A stretch of 64,000 nucleotides of DNA from Aspidiotus rigidus (Eukaryota > Arthropoda > Insecta > Hemiptera > Diaspididae), in NCBI GenBank assembly GCA_035079385.1, contig JAVHKY010000052.1, positions 2,232,001 to 2,296,000 on the forward strand. The letters run 5' to 3'. Numbering within the stretch: position 1 is the stretch's first letter; every line of letters starts with the position of its first letter. The position numbers and the translations under genes were made by a program. Shown in pieces: positions 1-12,491 of the stretch. The notes beneath the pieces are model-generated. The model searched no databases and was not told the DNA's origin. It saw only the letters and a list, made by a program, of their open reading frames with translations.

Positions 1-176
1 ATTTTCAAAGTTATAGATTTACGTTAAATTCCCTGAAGTGAGGAAGAGGTTTTATGTTTTGATTTGCGTTTCACTATTTTTTAGGTCTAATGTAGGTATT
101 AGTATATTCTTGCATTCATTTAGAAACGACGAAATTCGAGATAAGTGTTTTACTCAACGAATAGAGATTTATGCAT

Positions 177-690
177 GAAGGTTTGCTGTGGTACTACATA
201 ATTTCGAATCCATAATATCGAAAGGTTTCTATTTTCTTTTTTAGAGTTTGTTGCAGGGCTTACGACAATTTTTTGGAACAACTACTGATGATGCTCGCGT
301 TTGTTTTATTTGTTATAATACAGCGTTCGAAATGCATTTTTTCGTGGAATAGTTTCTGCTTTTGTTTTGGATGACGTTGTCGTTATACGAGAGGTCTTCA
401 TTGGTAAACGTCGCTGTTGTAATTTCTGCCTGAGAAGGTCTGCCGTTGTACTACACAATTAATTTCGCTTTTATAATATCGAAAGTTTTATATTTTCATT
501 TGGTAGAGTCTGTTTCAGGGCTTATGACAATTTTCTGGAATAACTATTGCTGATGCTCGAGTTTCTTTTGTTTGGTAGAAAACAGCGTTCGGAATGAAGT
601 TTCTGCGAATAATTTATGTTGCTTTATCCGCTTCTTCGAACATCGCTTATGCCCCTGTAGAATTTAGTGAACAGCGTGTAAAGATCGCTG
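177..690. repeat. Diverged tandem duplication, period about 257 bp
   Basis: The segment starting GAAGGTTTGCTG at 177 recurs in diverged form at 434. Both copies share an ATAATATCGAAAG word, a CAGGGCTTA-GACAATTTT stretch and an ACAGCGTTCG-AATG stretch in the same order. A third start of the unit (TCGCTGTTGT..TTTCTGCCTGA) occurs near 676. Nothing else is recognised in 1-1320: the short open frame at 691-924 begins at TTG and resembles nothing known. Confidence 0.7.
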
Positions 691-1320
691 TTGTCGTTTC
701 TGCCTGATAGATTTGTCTTAAATACAAGAATTTTGAGTATAACGAAACTGAAAACAAGAACTTTTGAGATGGATGAGACACTTTGGATCGTTGTAAGCGA
801 CATATTTATTTGCGTACCCTATTACAGGGTAAGCAAATATCGGCATTATATCGCCTACTTCGATCGGAGGTTTTTTGGTGCCAAGTCGCTGGAAATCTTA
901 AGCCCAGTATACAATGTCAAATAGTGTAGCTCAGACTAGTATGAAGCAAACCCAGTATAAAAAATGTCAAATAAATTTTTTCGAAATTAGGGTAGGGCTT
1001 GGAGCTCGTTCGCCCTTTCTTCGTTTAGTATAAGTTTATTAAAAAAAAACTGCCGAGAAGTCTGAATGATCTGTGTTGTCTAGTCTTACTTTTGATGTAT
1101 AACTCACATGATCGACATACTTGTGTCGAAACATTAAAGTGTTTTCAACGCATAAATACAATTTATAATCATTTATAAATATATATGCGTATATTATATA
1201 AGATTGACGTATAGATATAACATCGGTACCTAAAAATGAAGCTTTAATTAATTAGTTAAATTATTTTCGACAGTTGTAAGGAGAGGTCGATGATGTGAAA
1301 AGTAGGATATATATCTAATT

Positions 1321-1340
1321 ATTAATTATATTAATTATTT

Positions 1341-1382
<42 letters not shown>

Positions 1383-1402
1383 TTATTTAATTATTTAATT
1401 TT
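1321..1402. repeat. ATTT/AATT tetranucleotide tract
   Basis: Simple sequence of TTTA/TTAA units directly in front of the 45-bp minisatellite. The same kind of tract reappears between the minisatellite blocks and after the last one. Confidence 0.9.
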
Positions 1403-2671
1403 AACAGGGAAAGAAAAATTTCGACTCTCGAGCCATATATGATAGAAGGGGGACTTAGAAAAATTTCGACTCTCGAGCCATATGCGATAAAAGGGGGACT
1501 TAGACAAATTTCGACTCTCGAGCCATATATGATAGGAGAGGGACTTGGAAAATTTTCGACTCTCGAGCCATATATGATAGGAGAGGGACTTAGAAGAATT
1601 TCGACTCTCGAGCCATATATGATAGGAGAGGGACTTAGAAGAATTTCGACTCTCCAGCCATATATGATAGAAGGGGGACTTAAAAAAATTTCGACTCTCG
1701 AGCCATATATGATAGGAGAGGGACTTAGAAAAATTTCGACTCTCGAGCCATATATGATAGGAGAGGGACTTAGAAAAATTTCGACTCTCAAGCCATATAT
1801 GATAGGGACTTAGAAAAATTTCGACTCTCGAGCCATATATGATAGAAGGGGGACTTAGAAAAATTTCGACTCTCGAGCCATATGCGATAAAAGGGGGACT
1901 TAGACAAATTTCGACTCTCGAGCCATATATGATAGGAGAGGGACTTAGAAAAATTTCGACTCTCAAGCCATATATGATAGGGACTTAGAAGAATTTCGAC
2001 TCTCGAGCCATATATGATAGGAGAGGGACTTAGAAGAATTTCGACTCTCCAGCCATATATGATAGAAGGGGGACTTAGAAAAATTTCGACTCTCGAGCCA
2101 TATATGATAGGAGAGGGACTTAGAAAAATTTCGACTCTCAAGCCATATATGATAGAAGGGGGACTTAGAAAAATTTCGACTCTCGAGCCATATGCGATAA
2201 AAGGGGGACTTAGACAAATTTCGACTCTCGAGCCATATATGATAGGAGAGGGACTTGGAAAAATTTCGACTCTCAAGCCATATATGATAGAAGGGGGACT
2301 TAGAAAAATTTCGACTCTCGAGCCATATGCGATAAAAGGGGGACTTAGACAAATTTCGACTCTCGAGCTATGTATGATAGGAGGGGGACTTAGAAGAATT
2401 TCGACTCTCGAGCCGTTTATGATAGAAGGGGGACTTGGAAAAATTTCGACTCTCGAGCCATATATGATAGGAGAGGGACTCAGAAAAATTTCGAGACTCG
2501 AGCCGTTTATGATAGAAGGGGGACTTGGAAAAATTTCGACTCTCGAGCCATATATGATAGGAGAGGGACTTAGACAAATTTCGACTCTCGAGCTATGTAT
2601 GATAGGAGGGGGACTTGGAAGAATTTCGACTCTCGAGCCGTTTATGATAGAAGGGGGACTTGGAAAAATTT

Positions 2672-2674
<3 letters not shown>

Positions 2675-2717
<43 letters not shown>
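2675..2717. repeat. (CT)n tract, 43 bp
   Basis: A CTCTCT run that grew from the TCGACTCTCGAG of a minisatellite unit near the end of the first block. Confidence 0.95.
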
Positions 2718-2718
<1 letters not shown>

Positions 2719-4266
2719 AGCCATATATGATAGGAGAGGGACTCAGAAGAATTTCGACTCTCGAGCCATATATGATAAGGATTATTTAATTATTTAATTA
2801 TTTATTTATTTAATTATTTAATTATTTAATTATTTAATTATTTATTTATTTATTTATTTAATTATTTAATTATTTATTTATTTAATTATTTATTTATTTA
2901 ATTATTTAATTATTTAATTAAATAATTATTTAATTATTCATATATGATAGGAGAGGGACTTAGAAAACTTTCGACTCTTGAGCTATATATGATAAGAGAG
3001 GGACTTGGAAAAATTTCGACTCTCGAGCCATATGCGATAAAAGGGGCACTTGGACAAATTTCGACTCTCGAGCTATGTATGATAGGAGGGGGACTTAGAA
3101 GAATTTCGACTCTCGAGCCGTTTATGATAGAAGGGGGACTTGGAAAAATTTCGACTCTCGAGCCATATGCGATAAAAGGGGGACTTAGACAAATTTCGAC
3201 TCTCGAGCCATATATGATAGGAGAGGGACTTAGAAAAATTTCGACTCTCAAGCCATATATGATAGGGACTTAGAAAAATTTCGACTCTCGAGCCATATAT
3301 GATAGAAGGGGGACTTAGAAAAATTTCGACTCTCGAGCCATATGCGATAAAAGGGGGACTTAGACAAATTTCGACTCTCGAGCCATATATGATAGGAGAG
3401 GGACTTAGAAAAATTTCGACTCTCAAGCCATATATGATAGGGACTTAGAAGAATTTCGACTCTCGAGCCATATATGATAGGAGAGGGACTTAGAAGAATT
3501 TCGACTCTCCAGCCATATATGATAGAAGGGGGACTTAGAAAAATTTCGACTCTCGAGCCATATATGATAGGAGAGGGACTTAGAAAAATTTCGACTCTCA
3601 AGCCATATATGATAGAAGGGGGACTTAGAAAAATTTCGACTCTCGAGCCATATGCGATAAAAGGGGGACTTAGACAAATTTCGACTCTCGAGCCATATAT
3701 GATAGGAGAGGGACTTGGAAAAATTTCGACTCTCAAGCCATATATGATAGAAGGGGGACTTAGAAAAATTTCGACTCTCGAGCCATATGCGATAAAAGGG
3801 GGACTTAGACAAATTTCGACTCTCGAGCCATATATGATAGGAGAGGGACTTGGAAAAATTTCGACTCTCAAGCCATATATGATAGAAGGGGGACTTAGAA
3901 AAATTTCGACTCTCGAGCCATATGCGATAAAAGGGGGACTTAGACAAATTTCGACTCTCGAGCTATGTATGATAGGAGGGGGACTTAGAAGAATTTCGAC
4001 TCTCGAGCCGTTTATGATAGAAGGGGGACTTGGAAAAATTTCGACTCTCGAGCCATATATGATAGGAGAGGGACTCAGAAAAATTTCGAGACTCGAGCCG
4101 TTTATGATAGAAGGGGGACTTGGAAAAATTTCGACTCTCGAGCCATATATGATAGGAGAGGGACTTAGACAAATTTCGACTCTCGAGCTATGTATGATAG
4201 GAGGGGGACTTGGAAGAATTTCGACTCTCGAGCCGTTTATGATAGAAGGGGGACTTGGAAAAATTT

Positions 4267-4269
<3 letters not shown>

Positions 4270-4330
<61 letters not shown>
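4270..4330. repeat. (CT)n tract, 61 bp
   Basis: Same position in the second minisatellite block as the 2675 tract, but longer. Confidence 0.95.
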
Positions 4331-4331
<1 letters not shown>

Positions 4332-5614
4332 AGCCATATATGATAGGAGAGGGACTCAGAAGAATTTCGACTCTCGAGCCATATATGATAAGGATTATTT
4401 AATTATTTAATTATTTATTTATTTAATTATTTAATTATTTAATTATTTAATTATTTATTTATTTATTTATTTAATTATTTAATTATTTATTTATTTAATT
4501 ATTTATTTATTTAATTATTTAATTATTTAATTAAATAATTATTTAATTATTCATATATGATAGGAGAGGGACTTAGAAAACTTTCGACTCTTGAGCTATA
4601 TATGATAAGAGAGGGACTTGGAAAAATTTCGACTCTCGAGCCATATGCGATAAAAGGGGCACTTGGACAAATTTCGACTCTCGAGCTATGTATGATAGGA
4701 GGGGGACTTAGAAGAATTTCGACTCTCGAGCCGTTTATGATAGAAGGGGGACTTGGAAAAATTTCGACTCTCGAGCCATATGCGATAAAAGGGGGACTTA
4801 GACAAATTTCGACTCTCGAGCCATATATGATAGGAGAGGGACTTAGAAAAATTTCGACTCTCAAGCCATATATGATAGGGACTTAGAAGAATTTCGACTC
4901 TCGAGCCATATATGATAGGAGAGGGACTTAGAAGAATTTCGACTCTCCAGCCATATATGATAGAAGGGGGACTTAGAAAAATTTCGACTCTCGAGCCATA
5001 TATGATAGGAGAGGGACTTAGAAAAATTTCGACTCTCGAGCCATATATGATAGGAGAGGGACTTAGAAAAATTTCGACTCTCAAGCCATATATGATAGAA
5101 GGGGGACTTAGAAAAATTTCCACTCTCGAGCCATATGCGATAAAAGGGGGACTTGGACAAATTTCGACTCTCGAGCCATATATGATAGGAGAGGGACTTA
5201 GAAAAATTTCGACTCTCAAGCCATATATGATAGAAGGGGGACTTAGAAAAATTTCGACTCTCGAGCCATATGCGATAAAAGGGGGACTTAGACAAATTTC
5301 GACTCTCGAGCTATGTATGATAGGAGGGGGACTTAGAAGAATTTCGACTCTCGAGCCGTTTATGATAGAAGGGGGACTTGGAAAAATTTCGACTCTCGAG
5401 CCATATATGATAGGAGAGGGACTCAGAAAAATTTCGAGACTCGAGCCGTTTATGATAGAAGGGGGACTTGGAAAAATTTCGACTCTCGAGCCATATATGA
5501 TAGGAGAGGGACTTAGACAAATTTCGACTCTCGAGCTATGTATGATAGGAGGGGGACTTGGAAGAATTTCGACTCTCGAGCCGTTTATGATAGAAGGGGG
5601 ACTTGGAAAAATTT

Positions 5615-5733
<119 letters not shown>

Positions 5734-6264
5734 AGCCATATATGATAGGAGAGGGACTCAGAAGAATTTCGACTCTCGAGCCATATATGATAAGGATTAT
5801 TTAATTATTTAATTATTCATTTATTTAATTATTTAATTATTTAATTATTTAATTATTTATTTATTTATTTATTTATTTAATTATTTAATTATTTATTTAT
5901 TTAATTATTTATTTATTTAATTATTTAATTATTTAATTAAATAATTATTTAATTATTCATATATGATAGGAGAGAGACTTAGAAAACTTTCGACTCTTGA
6001 GCTATATATGATAAGAGAGGGACTTGGAAAAATTTCGACTCTCGAGCCATATGCGATAAAAGGGGCACTTGGACAAATTTCGACTCTCGAGCTATGTATG
6101 ATAGGAGGGGGACTTAGAAGAATTTCGACTCTCGAGCCGTTTATGATAGAAGGGGGACTTGGAAAAATTTCGACTCTCGAGCCATATATGATAGGAGAGG
6201 GACTTAGAAAAATTTCGACTCTCGATCTATATGTGATAGAAGGGGGACTTAGAAAAATTTCGAC

Positions 6265-6321
6265 TATTTATTTATTTAATTATTTAAATATTTAATTATT
6301 TATTTATTTATTTATTTATTT

Positions 6322-6355
<34 letters not shown>

Positions 6356-6538
6356 TTATTTAATTATATGATTATTTAATTATTTTTATTATTTAATTAT
6401 TTATTTATTTAATTATTTAATTATTTATTTATTCAATTATTTATTTATTTAATTATTCATTTATTTAATTATTTATTTATTTAATTATGTAATTATTTAA
6501 TTATTTAATTATTTATTTATTTATTTATTTAATTATTT

Positions 6539-6576
<38 letters not shown>

Positions 6577-6985
6577 TTATTTAATTATATAATTATATAA
6601 TTATTTAATTATTTAATTATTTAATTATTTAATTATTTATTTATTTAATTATTTAATTATTTATTTATTCAATTATTTATTTATTTAATTATTTATTTAT
6701 TTAATTATTTAATTAAATTTATTTAATTATTTATTTATTTAATTATTTAATTATTTAATTATTCAATTATTTATTTATTTAATCATTTATTTATTTAATT
6801 ATTTAATTATTTATTTATTTAATTATTTAATTATTTATTTATTCAATTATTTATTTATTTATTTATTTAATTATTTAAATATATTTAATTAAATAATTAT
6901 TTAATTATTTAATTATTTAATTATTTATTTATTTAATTATTTATTTATTTAATTATTTAATTATTTATTTATTTTTTTATTTATT
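6265..6985. repeat. ATTT/AATT simple-sequence block
   Basis: About 720 bp of TTTA and TTAA tetranucleotides with scattered point changes, closing the satellite region. It ends near a TTATTATTATTACGCGGGG boundary and a G-run at 7061-7075. Confidence 0.95.
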
Positions 6986-7254
6986 ATTGATTATTATTAT
7001 TACGCGGGGTGTACTCGCGAATTTCTGAATCACCTACTGGGTAGAGATTTCTCTTGACGGGGGGGGGGGGAGGGGGGTGTACTCGCGAGTTTTAAAATCG
7101 GGGTCTGGCGAGAGAAAAGACATGGAACATGTCAATAACAATCACAGAAGGACAGGGACAGGGTGGACTTATTGGAAAGCGATTGAGGTAAACTCGGCGT
7201 CTTTTTGTAAGTTAGTAATTGTAACATGCTGGAGCATGCTTTTCAAGAGTATCC

Positions 7255-7560
7255 ATGTACTTTGATTTCAGAGACATATTGGCAAAAAATACGGCGCTAG
7301 AACTAATTCGAAGCATTTCAAAGTATATAGACGACTGGGAATCCCCTGATGTAGATCTCACTCTCTATTCGCCGGGAGAATTGGCGATGTTACAATACAT
7401 TCCACTGACTTCCTGCGATGTTGAACGCACTTTCTCTTCATATAAACAAATATTTCGAGATAATAGAAAGAAATTTCTTTTTGAAAATTTGAAAAAATAC
7501 ATTTTTGTTCAAATGAATAACAAACTTTTGGGCTCCTCTAAAAAAGAAAATTCTGTGTAA
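7255..7560 (+). pseudogene. hAT-family transposase, C-terminal dimerisation fragment
   Basis: An open frame of 101 codons carries SPGELAMLQYIPLTSCDVER followed by TFSSYKQIFRDNRKKF and ENLKKY. This is the hAT C-terminal dimerisation signature (P-TS-DVER-FS-YK---R--R--F--ENL) seen in CGGBP1-like hAT proteins of insects. The first codons include TTTCAG at 7264-7271, so the true coding part may be a 3' exon starting near 7272. The catalytic core and BED finger are not found upstream, where simple repeats begin. It is therefore a terminal fragment of a hAT element or of a domesticated hAT gene. Confidence 0.75.
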
Positions 7561-8212
7561 CGATCGCAAACTTTATGATTAAGTCCTTTTTTATGATGAC
7601 AATAAATGCATATGTTGACAAAATAATTGCATATTTATCCCTTCCCTAATTATAGCGCTATGAGCCTGACAAACCCGGCCCTCATGAACCAGAAACCACA
7701 TTGACCCTGGCAGCCGCTAGTGATTTCTTTTTCTGTTCAACACTCATTCAATTAATAATAACCAACTATTCAAATCAAAAGAGCCAAGAAAGAAAAAAAA
7801 AAAAGAAAGAACCAACTACAGTGTTACAATCGATTTAGTACAACCTAGTAGCTTAAAAATCAAAATTGTCACCAATATTCTGGTTCGCAATTTAAATTTA
7901 AAACAAAATCTGTCTTATTTGATGTGCAAAATCTTTCTTTTATAGTGTCCGTGGCGAAATTATGATCATGATCATATCATTTGTTTTCCTAAAAGGCCAT
8001 AACGATCAAGATGTGACAAACTAGAATTTGCAAGAATGGTTTTGGCAACAGTTTGACAAACTGGTTCTTCAGGTAGCCGTCCGCACTCGAATGTAATAAT
8101 GTTATAATGCCGAAAGCCGGAAAAGCTGAATAATGTCTATTGCACATGTGCTCTAACTTTAAGGTGAGGGCGTAAGGGTACTGATTACATACGCGAAAAT
8201 GCGAATCGCACT
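7561..8212. other. Intergenic, no gene seen
   Basis: AT-rich sequence following the hAT fragment, with no convincing reading frame, RNA gene or sharp repeat boundary. Confidence 0.5.
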
Positions 8213-8590
8213 GATGGACTGTGTTATTGTGACGTCATTCGTTTGGCAAAAGTACTCATTCTACAGGAAATTTATCCAATCGCAAATTTGCTCCCCATAA
8301 GAAAACATGGGAAGCAAATTGATCATATGGTATTAATCAAAAATGAGAAAGAATTGAGGGAAAAATAGTTCATTTTCAGAAGTCGATTACTCACACACTA
8401 TAAATATAAACTTTTTTTCCGCAAAATCCGTTTTAATTTTTAATTAATTTCACACTGATCTTTGCTCCTCATGTATTTCTTATGGAAGCAAATTTCTCGT
8501 TGGATAAATTTCTTGCAGAATGAGTACTCTTGCCAAACAAATCGATATCAGTCAATATTTTTGTTATCACAAATAACACAGTCCATTACA
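8213..8590. mobile_element. Foldback MITE-like element
   Basis: The left arm runs from TGATGGACTGTGTTATTGTG (about 8213) through GCAAAAGTACTCATTCTNCAGGAAATTTATCCAA. It is repeated in inverted orientation by the right arm, which ends with CACAAATAACACAGTCCATT (8569-8588). The arms are about 115 bp with a ~130-bp centre. No transposase frame is present. Confidence 0.75.
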
Positions 8591-8973
8591 CGACGGCATG
8601 AACAGTGAACACGGAAACACGCCATGACAAATCACAAAATCACGTTTGAAAAAAATTACCGCAGTTCCACTGAGCTGGCTGGCTGCATTCCCGATTTCCT
8701 GAAGTCAAAGAAGTGGGTCTTTGTAGTTTTGTCATTTTGGCATAACATATATAACCCTTTGACCGAATTGTTGAAACGGTTATAACGGTTACAGTCAATC
8801 AAAGTTCCCCCAAAACGGTTAACGGAAAAAATTTTATTTCGGTTATCGGTTTTAACAGTTATATAACTGTTATATTTTAAGCTTTACCTCTAAAGAAAAA
8901 CGGCTCTAAAACTTAGCGACTAGGTTGCACTCTGGGAGTTCTTGATTGAAAATATGAAAACATGGCATGATTG

Positions 8974-9110
8974 GGTACGTAACCCCATACATGAATATGG
9001 TCCTGATACTGGTGGGTCTCCCTACATCAGTTGACAGTTTTCTGACGGGATTGTCCTTTCCTCATCCTCTGAGCCCATGCCCTAACCTACAAGGAGACAG
9101 GTGGTTTTTT
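8974..9110 (-). mobile_element. Diverged relic of the R1-like element 5' UTR
   Basis: Read on the minus strand, this stretch runs through CCACCTGTCTCCTTG, GGCTCA-AGGAT-AGG, AAAGGACAA-CCCG, CAGAAAAC-GTCAACTG and TGTAGG, and ends in ATGGGGTTACGTAC. The same order occurs on the plus strand at about 39750-39885 in the 5' UTR of the retrotransposon. By eye identity is roughly 80 percent. No ORF accompanies it, so it is a solo UTR fragment of this or a sister family. Confidence 0.8.
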
Positions 9111-9274
9111 ACAAATGTATAGGTTTTGGGTACACAATTACCAACTATACATTTTTGTTTTACCCACATGAGATCTCAAATTTCTCATTGAAAACTGGAG
9201 TGCGTCTATTTTTTAAGATTAAAAAACGTTCAATGGACATTTATTAAACAGAGAGTTGAGAGGAACTGTAGACA

Positions 9275-9387
9275 AAAGACAGTGGTTAGAGCACTCGCCC
9301 GGCAAGCAAAAGGTCTCGGGTTTGGATCCCGACGAGGTGATCAAATTTTTCGCTTGTATTCTCATCTACTAACTACCCCCCTCCCGA
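9275..9387 (+). mobile_element. tRNA-derived SINE with 11-bp target duplication
   Basis: A short element with a pol III A box-like TGGTTAGAGCAC (9283-9294) and a B box-like GGGTTTGGATCCC (9318-9330), in the spacing of a tRNA head. An unrelated body (GACGAGGTGATCAAATTTTT..TTGTATTCTCATCTAC) and a C-rich end follow. It is flanked by perfect direct repeats AACTGTAGACA at 9264-9274 and 9388-9398, the expected target-site duplication. Cloverleaf stems cannot be drawn well, so it is not a functional tRNA gene. Confidence 0.8.
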
Positions 9388-9552
9388 AACTGTAGACATC
9401 AGTGTTTATTTGTAAAATATGGCTTTTGGCTAGCTTTTCAATATTTGAGGGAATGACTAGCTAGGGCTCTATATCTGACTGATGGGTATTCGCAGGCACC
9501 GTTTTGTGTGCAAAAAGATTCTTTTGATTTTTCCCCATAAGAGCTCATCTTG

Positions 9553-10034
9553 AATTTGTGTTTTTCAATGAAGGATAACTCGAGAATGGCTCGATAGTTT
9601 TTTTTTTTTTTTGAATGACCTGCGTTGGAAAGGACATTTTATGGACAATCGACGATTTTCCCTTTGATTTTTATTTAAAAGCATTATTTTTTGAGTTATC
9701 AATAATAAATGGAATGCGTTTTTTGGCCGAGCGCTCACAAAGCAATACGAAACAATCGGCAAACGTACATGTTCGGGGTTTGGGCTACAATTGGAGACGT
9801 CTTTCACTTAAGTTTCAGCTGGAAAATAATGCTTTTAGAGAAAAATTAAAGAGAAGATCGTCAATTGAGGAGGGTTCTGGCACAAGGGCCTTCGTCTCAT
9901 AAGACATACATTGTGCGGAGGCCCTTTTGCCAGATACGTCCTCAATTGGCCATAAAATTTCCTTTCCAACGCGGGTCATTTCAAAAAAATCCATCGAGCC
10001 GTTCTCAAGTTAGCCTTCAATGAAAAACACAAAT
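9553..10034. mobile_element. Foldback MITE-like element with nested inner palindrome
   Basis: The outer arms start with AATTTGTGTTTTTCAATGAA and end with its reverse complement TTCAATGAAAAACACAAATT. They continue inward through a CTCGAGAATGGCTCGAT-like stretch and the pair GCGTTGGAAAGG / CCTTTCCAACGC. An inner inverted pair (TCAATTGAGGAGG..CTGGCACAAGGGCC at about 9861 and its partner at about 9915-9950) forms a second hairpin. Short open frames inside are by-products of the arms. Confidence 0.75.
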
Positions 10035-10151
10035 TATTTAACATGGGCTCTATACGGCCGCGGCCTTTGACTATATATTGTACAAGCCGTAAGCCCGCCA
10101 AATATTATAAAATTTCAAATTATTATCAAAATTCTTGATATTTATTTATCA

Positions 10152-10781
10152 TTAGTATTCTTTTAGTTCAATTTCTAACCTAATTCTTTTAATTTCCAAT
10201 TTTTCAATTTCATTTTTTTTATCGTTGATATTTTGTTTTAAACTTTCAATCTCGTTCTTAATATCTCTGATAGTTGTTAGAAGATCCTTTGCGCATTCTT
10301 CGTTCTGGGTGTATGCTGAAAAATTTGTCATTTTTTGTGGATTGTTGGAAGAGGTAGATAACTTCCTATATAATAATACACCAGAAATTTTGAAAGTTGT
10401 AAATATGTTTGGAACTTCATTACACCCCAAAGAAGTCATTAAAAGCGCATTGTTGTATTTATGCAAATTATTAAGAAAATGAGAAGATCTATTATCCTTT
10501 CCGTCTAATAGTTTTTGAAGAAAATCCGGCATTGAGGGTAAATCAGGTAACTTAATCTTATCACTCCCGCAACACAAATTTCGATTTTCAGTTTCAATTA
10601 ATTTTCCATTACAAAATGTGCACGTAATTGCCAGATCCGCAATTGAACTTATACTGGTACATTCTTTCTCAATAATGTACCTAATGAATGGACTATTATC
10701 GTTCTGACAATCATTTTCCACATTATTTTCTGATGTCAATATTTCGGAATTGACACGAGCCCTCCTCCCCTTGTTCGTCAA
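10152..10781 (-). pseudogene. Helitron/PIF1-type N-terminal fragment with coiled-coil tail
   Basis: This 209-residue frame contains CTFCNGKLIETENRNLCCG, then KIKLPDLPSMPDFLQKLLDG, SSHFLNNLHKYNNALLMTSLG and FTTFKISGVLLYRKL. The order matches the region before and into the Helitron-like N-terminal domain of eukaryotic Rep/Helicase and PIF1-like proteins: zinc-binding cysteines, CC-GKI-LP, F--N---YN-AL---SLG, F-I-G---YR. The frame then leaves the family and ends in a charged heptad-rich segment of about 45 residues (DIKNEIESLKQNINDKKNEI onward), predicted by eye to be a coiled coil. No Rep HUH motif or helicase motif follows. It may be a truncated Helitron ORF or a short derived gene; the intact frame over 630 bp is the best argument against complete decay. 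Confidence 0.6.
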
Positions 10782-11163
10782 CCGCCCTCGATTTGCTTCC
10801 TTGCGTTTTGGTATTCCAATTAGATTGCAATAAAGTGAGACATCCGTGACTTCGATGTTGAATTTTCGAAATTGACGTGAATTGTTTTTCTTTTCTTAGT
10901 CCTCACGTTAAATTTGAAATAATGAAAGACAACCACCAATTCTTCAGATAATTGCTAAGCAAAATCTTTATCGTAACCCTACACTATTCGATTACTCATA
11001 GTATGGGTATTCAAAACTTCTCCGGTTAAAAAGAACCATTTTCCAAAAGTGATTACCTAGCACATATTAATTTTCGATGAACGTCAACAAAAATGATTGC
11101 TTAGCATATTCAATCAATCAATTGACGAATGACTCAGATTTTTCATCTCTTGAATCATTCACG

Positions 11164-11177
11164 CCCCCCCCCCCCCG
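11164..11177. repeat. Poly-C run
   Basis: Homopolymer-like C tract within otherwise gene-free sequence between the Helitron-type and hAT fragments. Confidence 0.9.
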
Positions 11178-11558
11178 CCCCATCGCCAAGCACAAAGATA
11201 TATACTACACGCCATTCGCCTGATTTTGTAACTTTAAATTTATTACGCATAAACCTTCTCCTAGGCAAGCTAAAGCAATGGAAACAAATTCCAAGTTCAT
11301 AGGTGAAATAGGAATAAAGTTAAATAGATTTGCGATTTTGCAACTTCTCTTTATATAATAGATAGATAGATATGTCCCGGGGGTACAAGTAGGTAAGCGC
11401 GTCTTTAGCCACGCTTGTATTACGGTTTATTATCGATCAACATAGAAGATAGAACGTGTTGTATTTACAAGCTTTTTTATATAAGGTCATTATGGAACAC
11501 TGTCGAGTTTCTAACGATCACCATCGCACACATGACATTTTCTGAAAATAAGGTAAGG

Positions 11559-11918
11559 TCATATTTGAAAATCGAGATATATTCTAACTTGAGGATCTTT
11601 CAATCGACTCAGGATAGCATAAACGGAGTGCAGTTTTTTAATTTTCAAAATTTCTTCAAAGTGAGCGAGCAACGGATCCCAGTTTTCCAGAATACGTTGA
11701 ATTGCGGGCAAGACAGAGAGCCACCTTGTCGAACAACTTCTCAACAATTTATGAGGTTTCAAGTTGTACAAGGCTTGAATGGTGTTGAATATCTGTATCC
11801 ATTTTGGACTGCCTTGTATATAATTATAAATGTCCCTCACCAGTTCTTCTACCGTTCTCGGTAATTCTTCGCCAGCGTCTGAACAAATCAAGTTAAACGT
11901 GTGACAAATACATTTCAA
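11559..11918 (-). pseudogene. hAT transposase, internal fragment
   Basis: The frame reads CICHTFNLICSDAGEELPRT, VEELVRDIYNYIQGSPKW and LKPHKLLRSCSTRWLSVLPA, then IQRILENWDPL. This is the conserved insect hAT order: C-CH-LNL, two further helices, H-LL--C-TRWLS, then R-LE-WD-L. Both ends are truncated: no BED finger, DDE residues or dimerisation domain adjoin. It is on the opposite strand from the C-terminal hAT piece at 7255 and over 4 kb away, so the two are probably independent insertions. Confidence 0.8.
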
Positions 11919-12057
11919 AAGGAAAAGATGAGGTAAGTCTTTCTATTTAACAATTGTTGCTTGTTAGTTGTTACTCGTTAGTGTCTTGTTGAAAATCACT
12001 GGAACTGGAATCGGAACCAATTGATTGGAACTAGCAAATTACAATTAAAAGGAACTA

Positions 12058-12150
12058 GTGTTGGGTATGCTCCGGTTTTTAACCGGTTAAACTGGTTATT
12101 TTATTTTGAATAATCAGAAAAAGCCGGCTCAATTCGGACCGGGCATATTG
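12058..12150. mobile_element. hAT-like terminal sequence (GTGTTGGGTATGCTCC)
   Basis: AGTGTTGGGTATGCTCCGG followed by AACCGGTTAAACTGGTTA recurs as AGTGTTGGGCATGCTCC..AACCGGTTAAACCG at about 36803. CAGTGTTGGG-type ends are frequent in hAT elements, so these may be orphan termini. Confidence 0.4.
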
Positions 12151-12491
12151 TAGGATCGCTAACGTCGCCCATGTAAAATACTCAGAAAGTACTGATAAGT
12201 GAACGGTGATCGTGACTTGAAACTAAAGGTGATTTTTTAGTTTTTCTTGAATTCCTCCAAAAATAATGAATTTAGGCGTGTACCTTTGACTATGAAGGTA
12301 TGGACTAGTACTCCTCCATAAACGCAATATCAAATCCTTGTCCAGGAATGAAGGCGGTTTTTACAGGCAACTTGATGTACACCGCGACCGCATTTACGTT
12401 CTCGTTATAACCACCGTGATTATAACTATACATGTTGACTGTATAGATTTACGTTTTGCCGGTATGCGGCTTTGACTATATAGTACTTTGT

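Noticed and set aside
9281..9345. Functional tRNA gene
   Set aside because: A and B box-like words are present but acceptor and anticodon stems cannot be formed, and an 11-bp target duplication shows it is a SINE.
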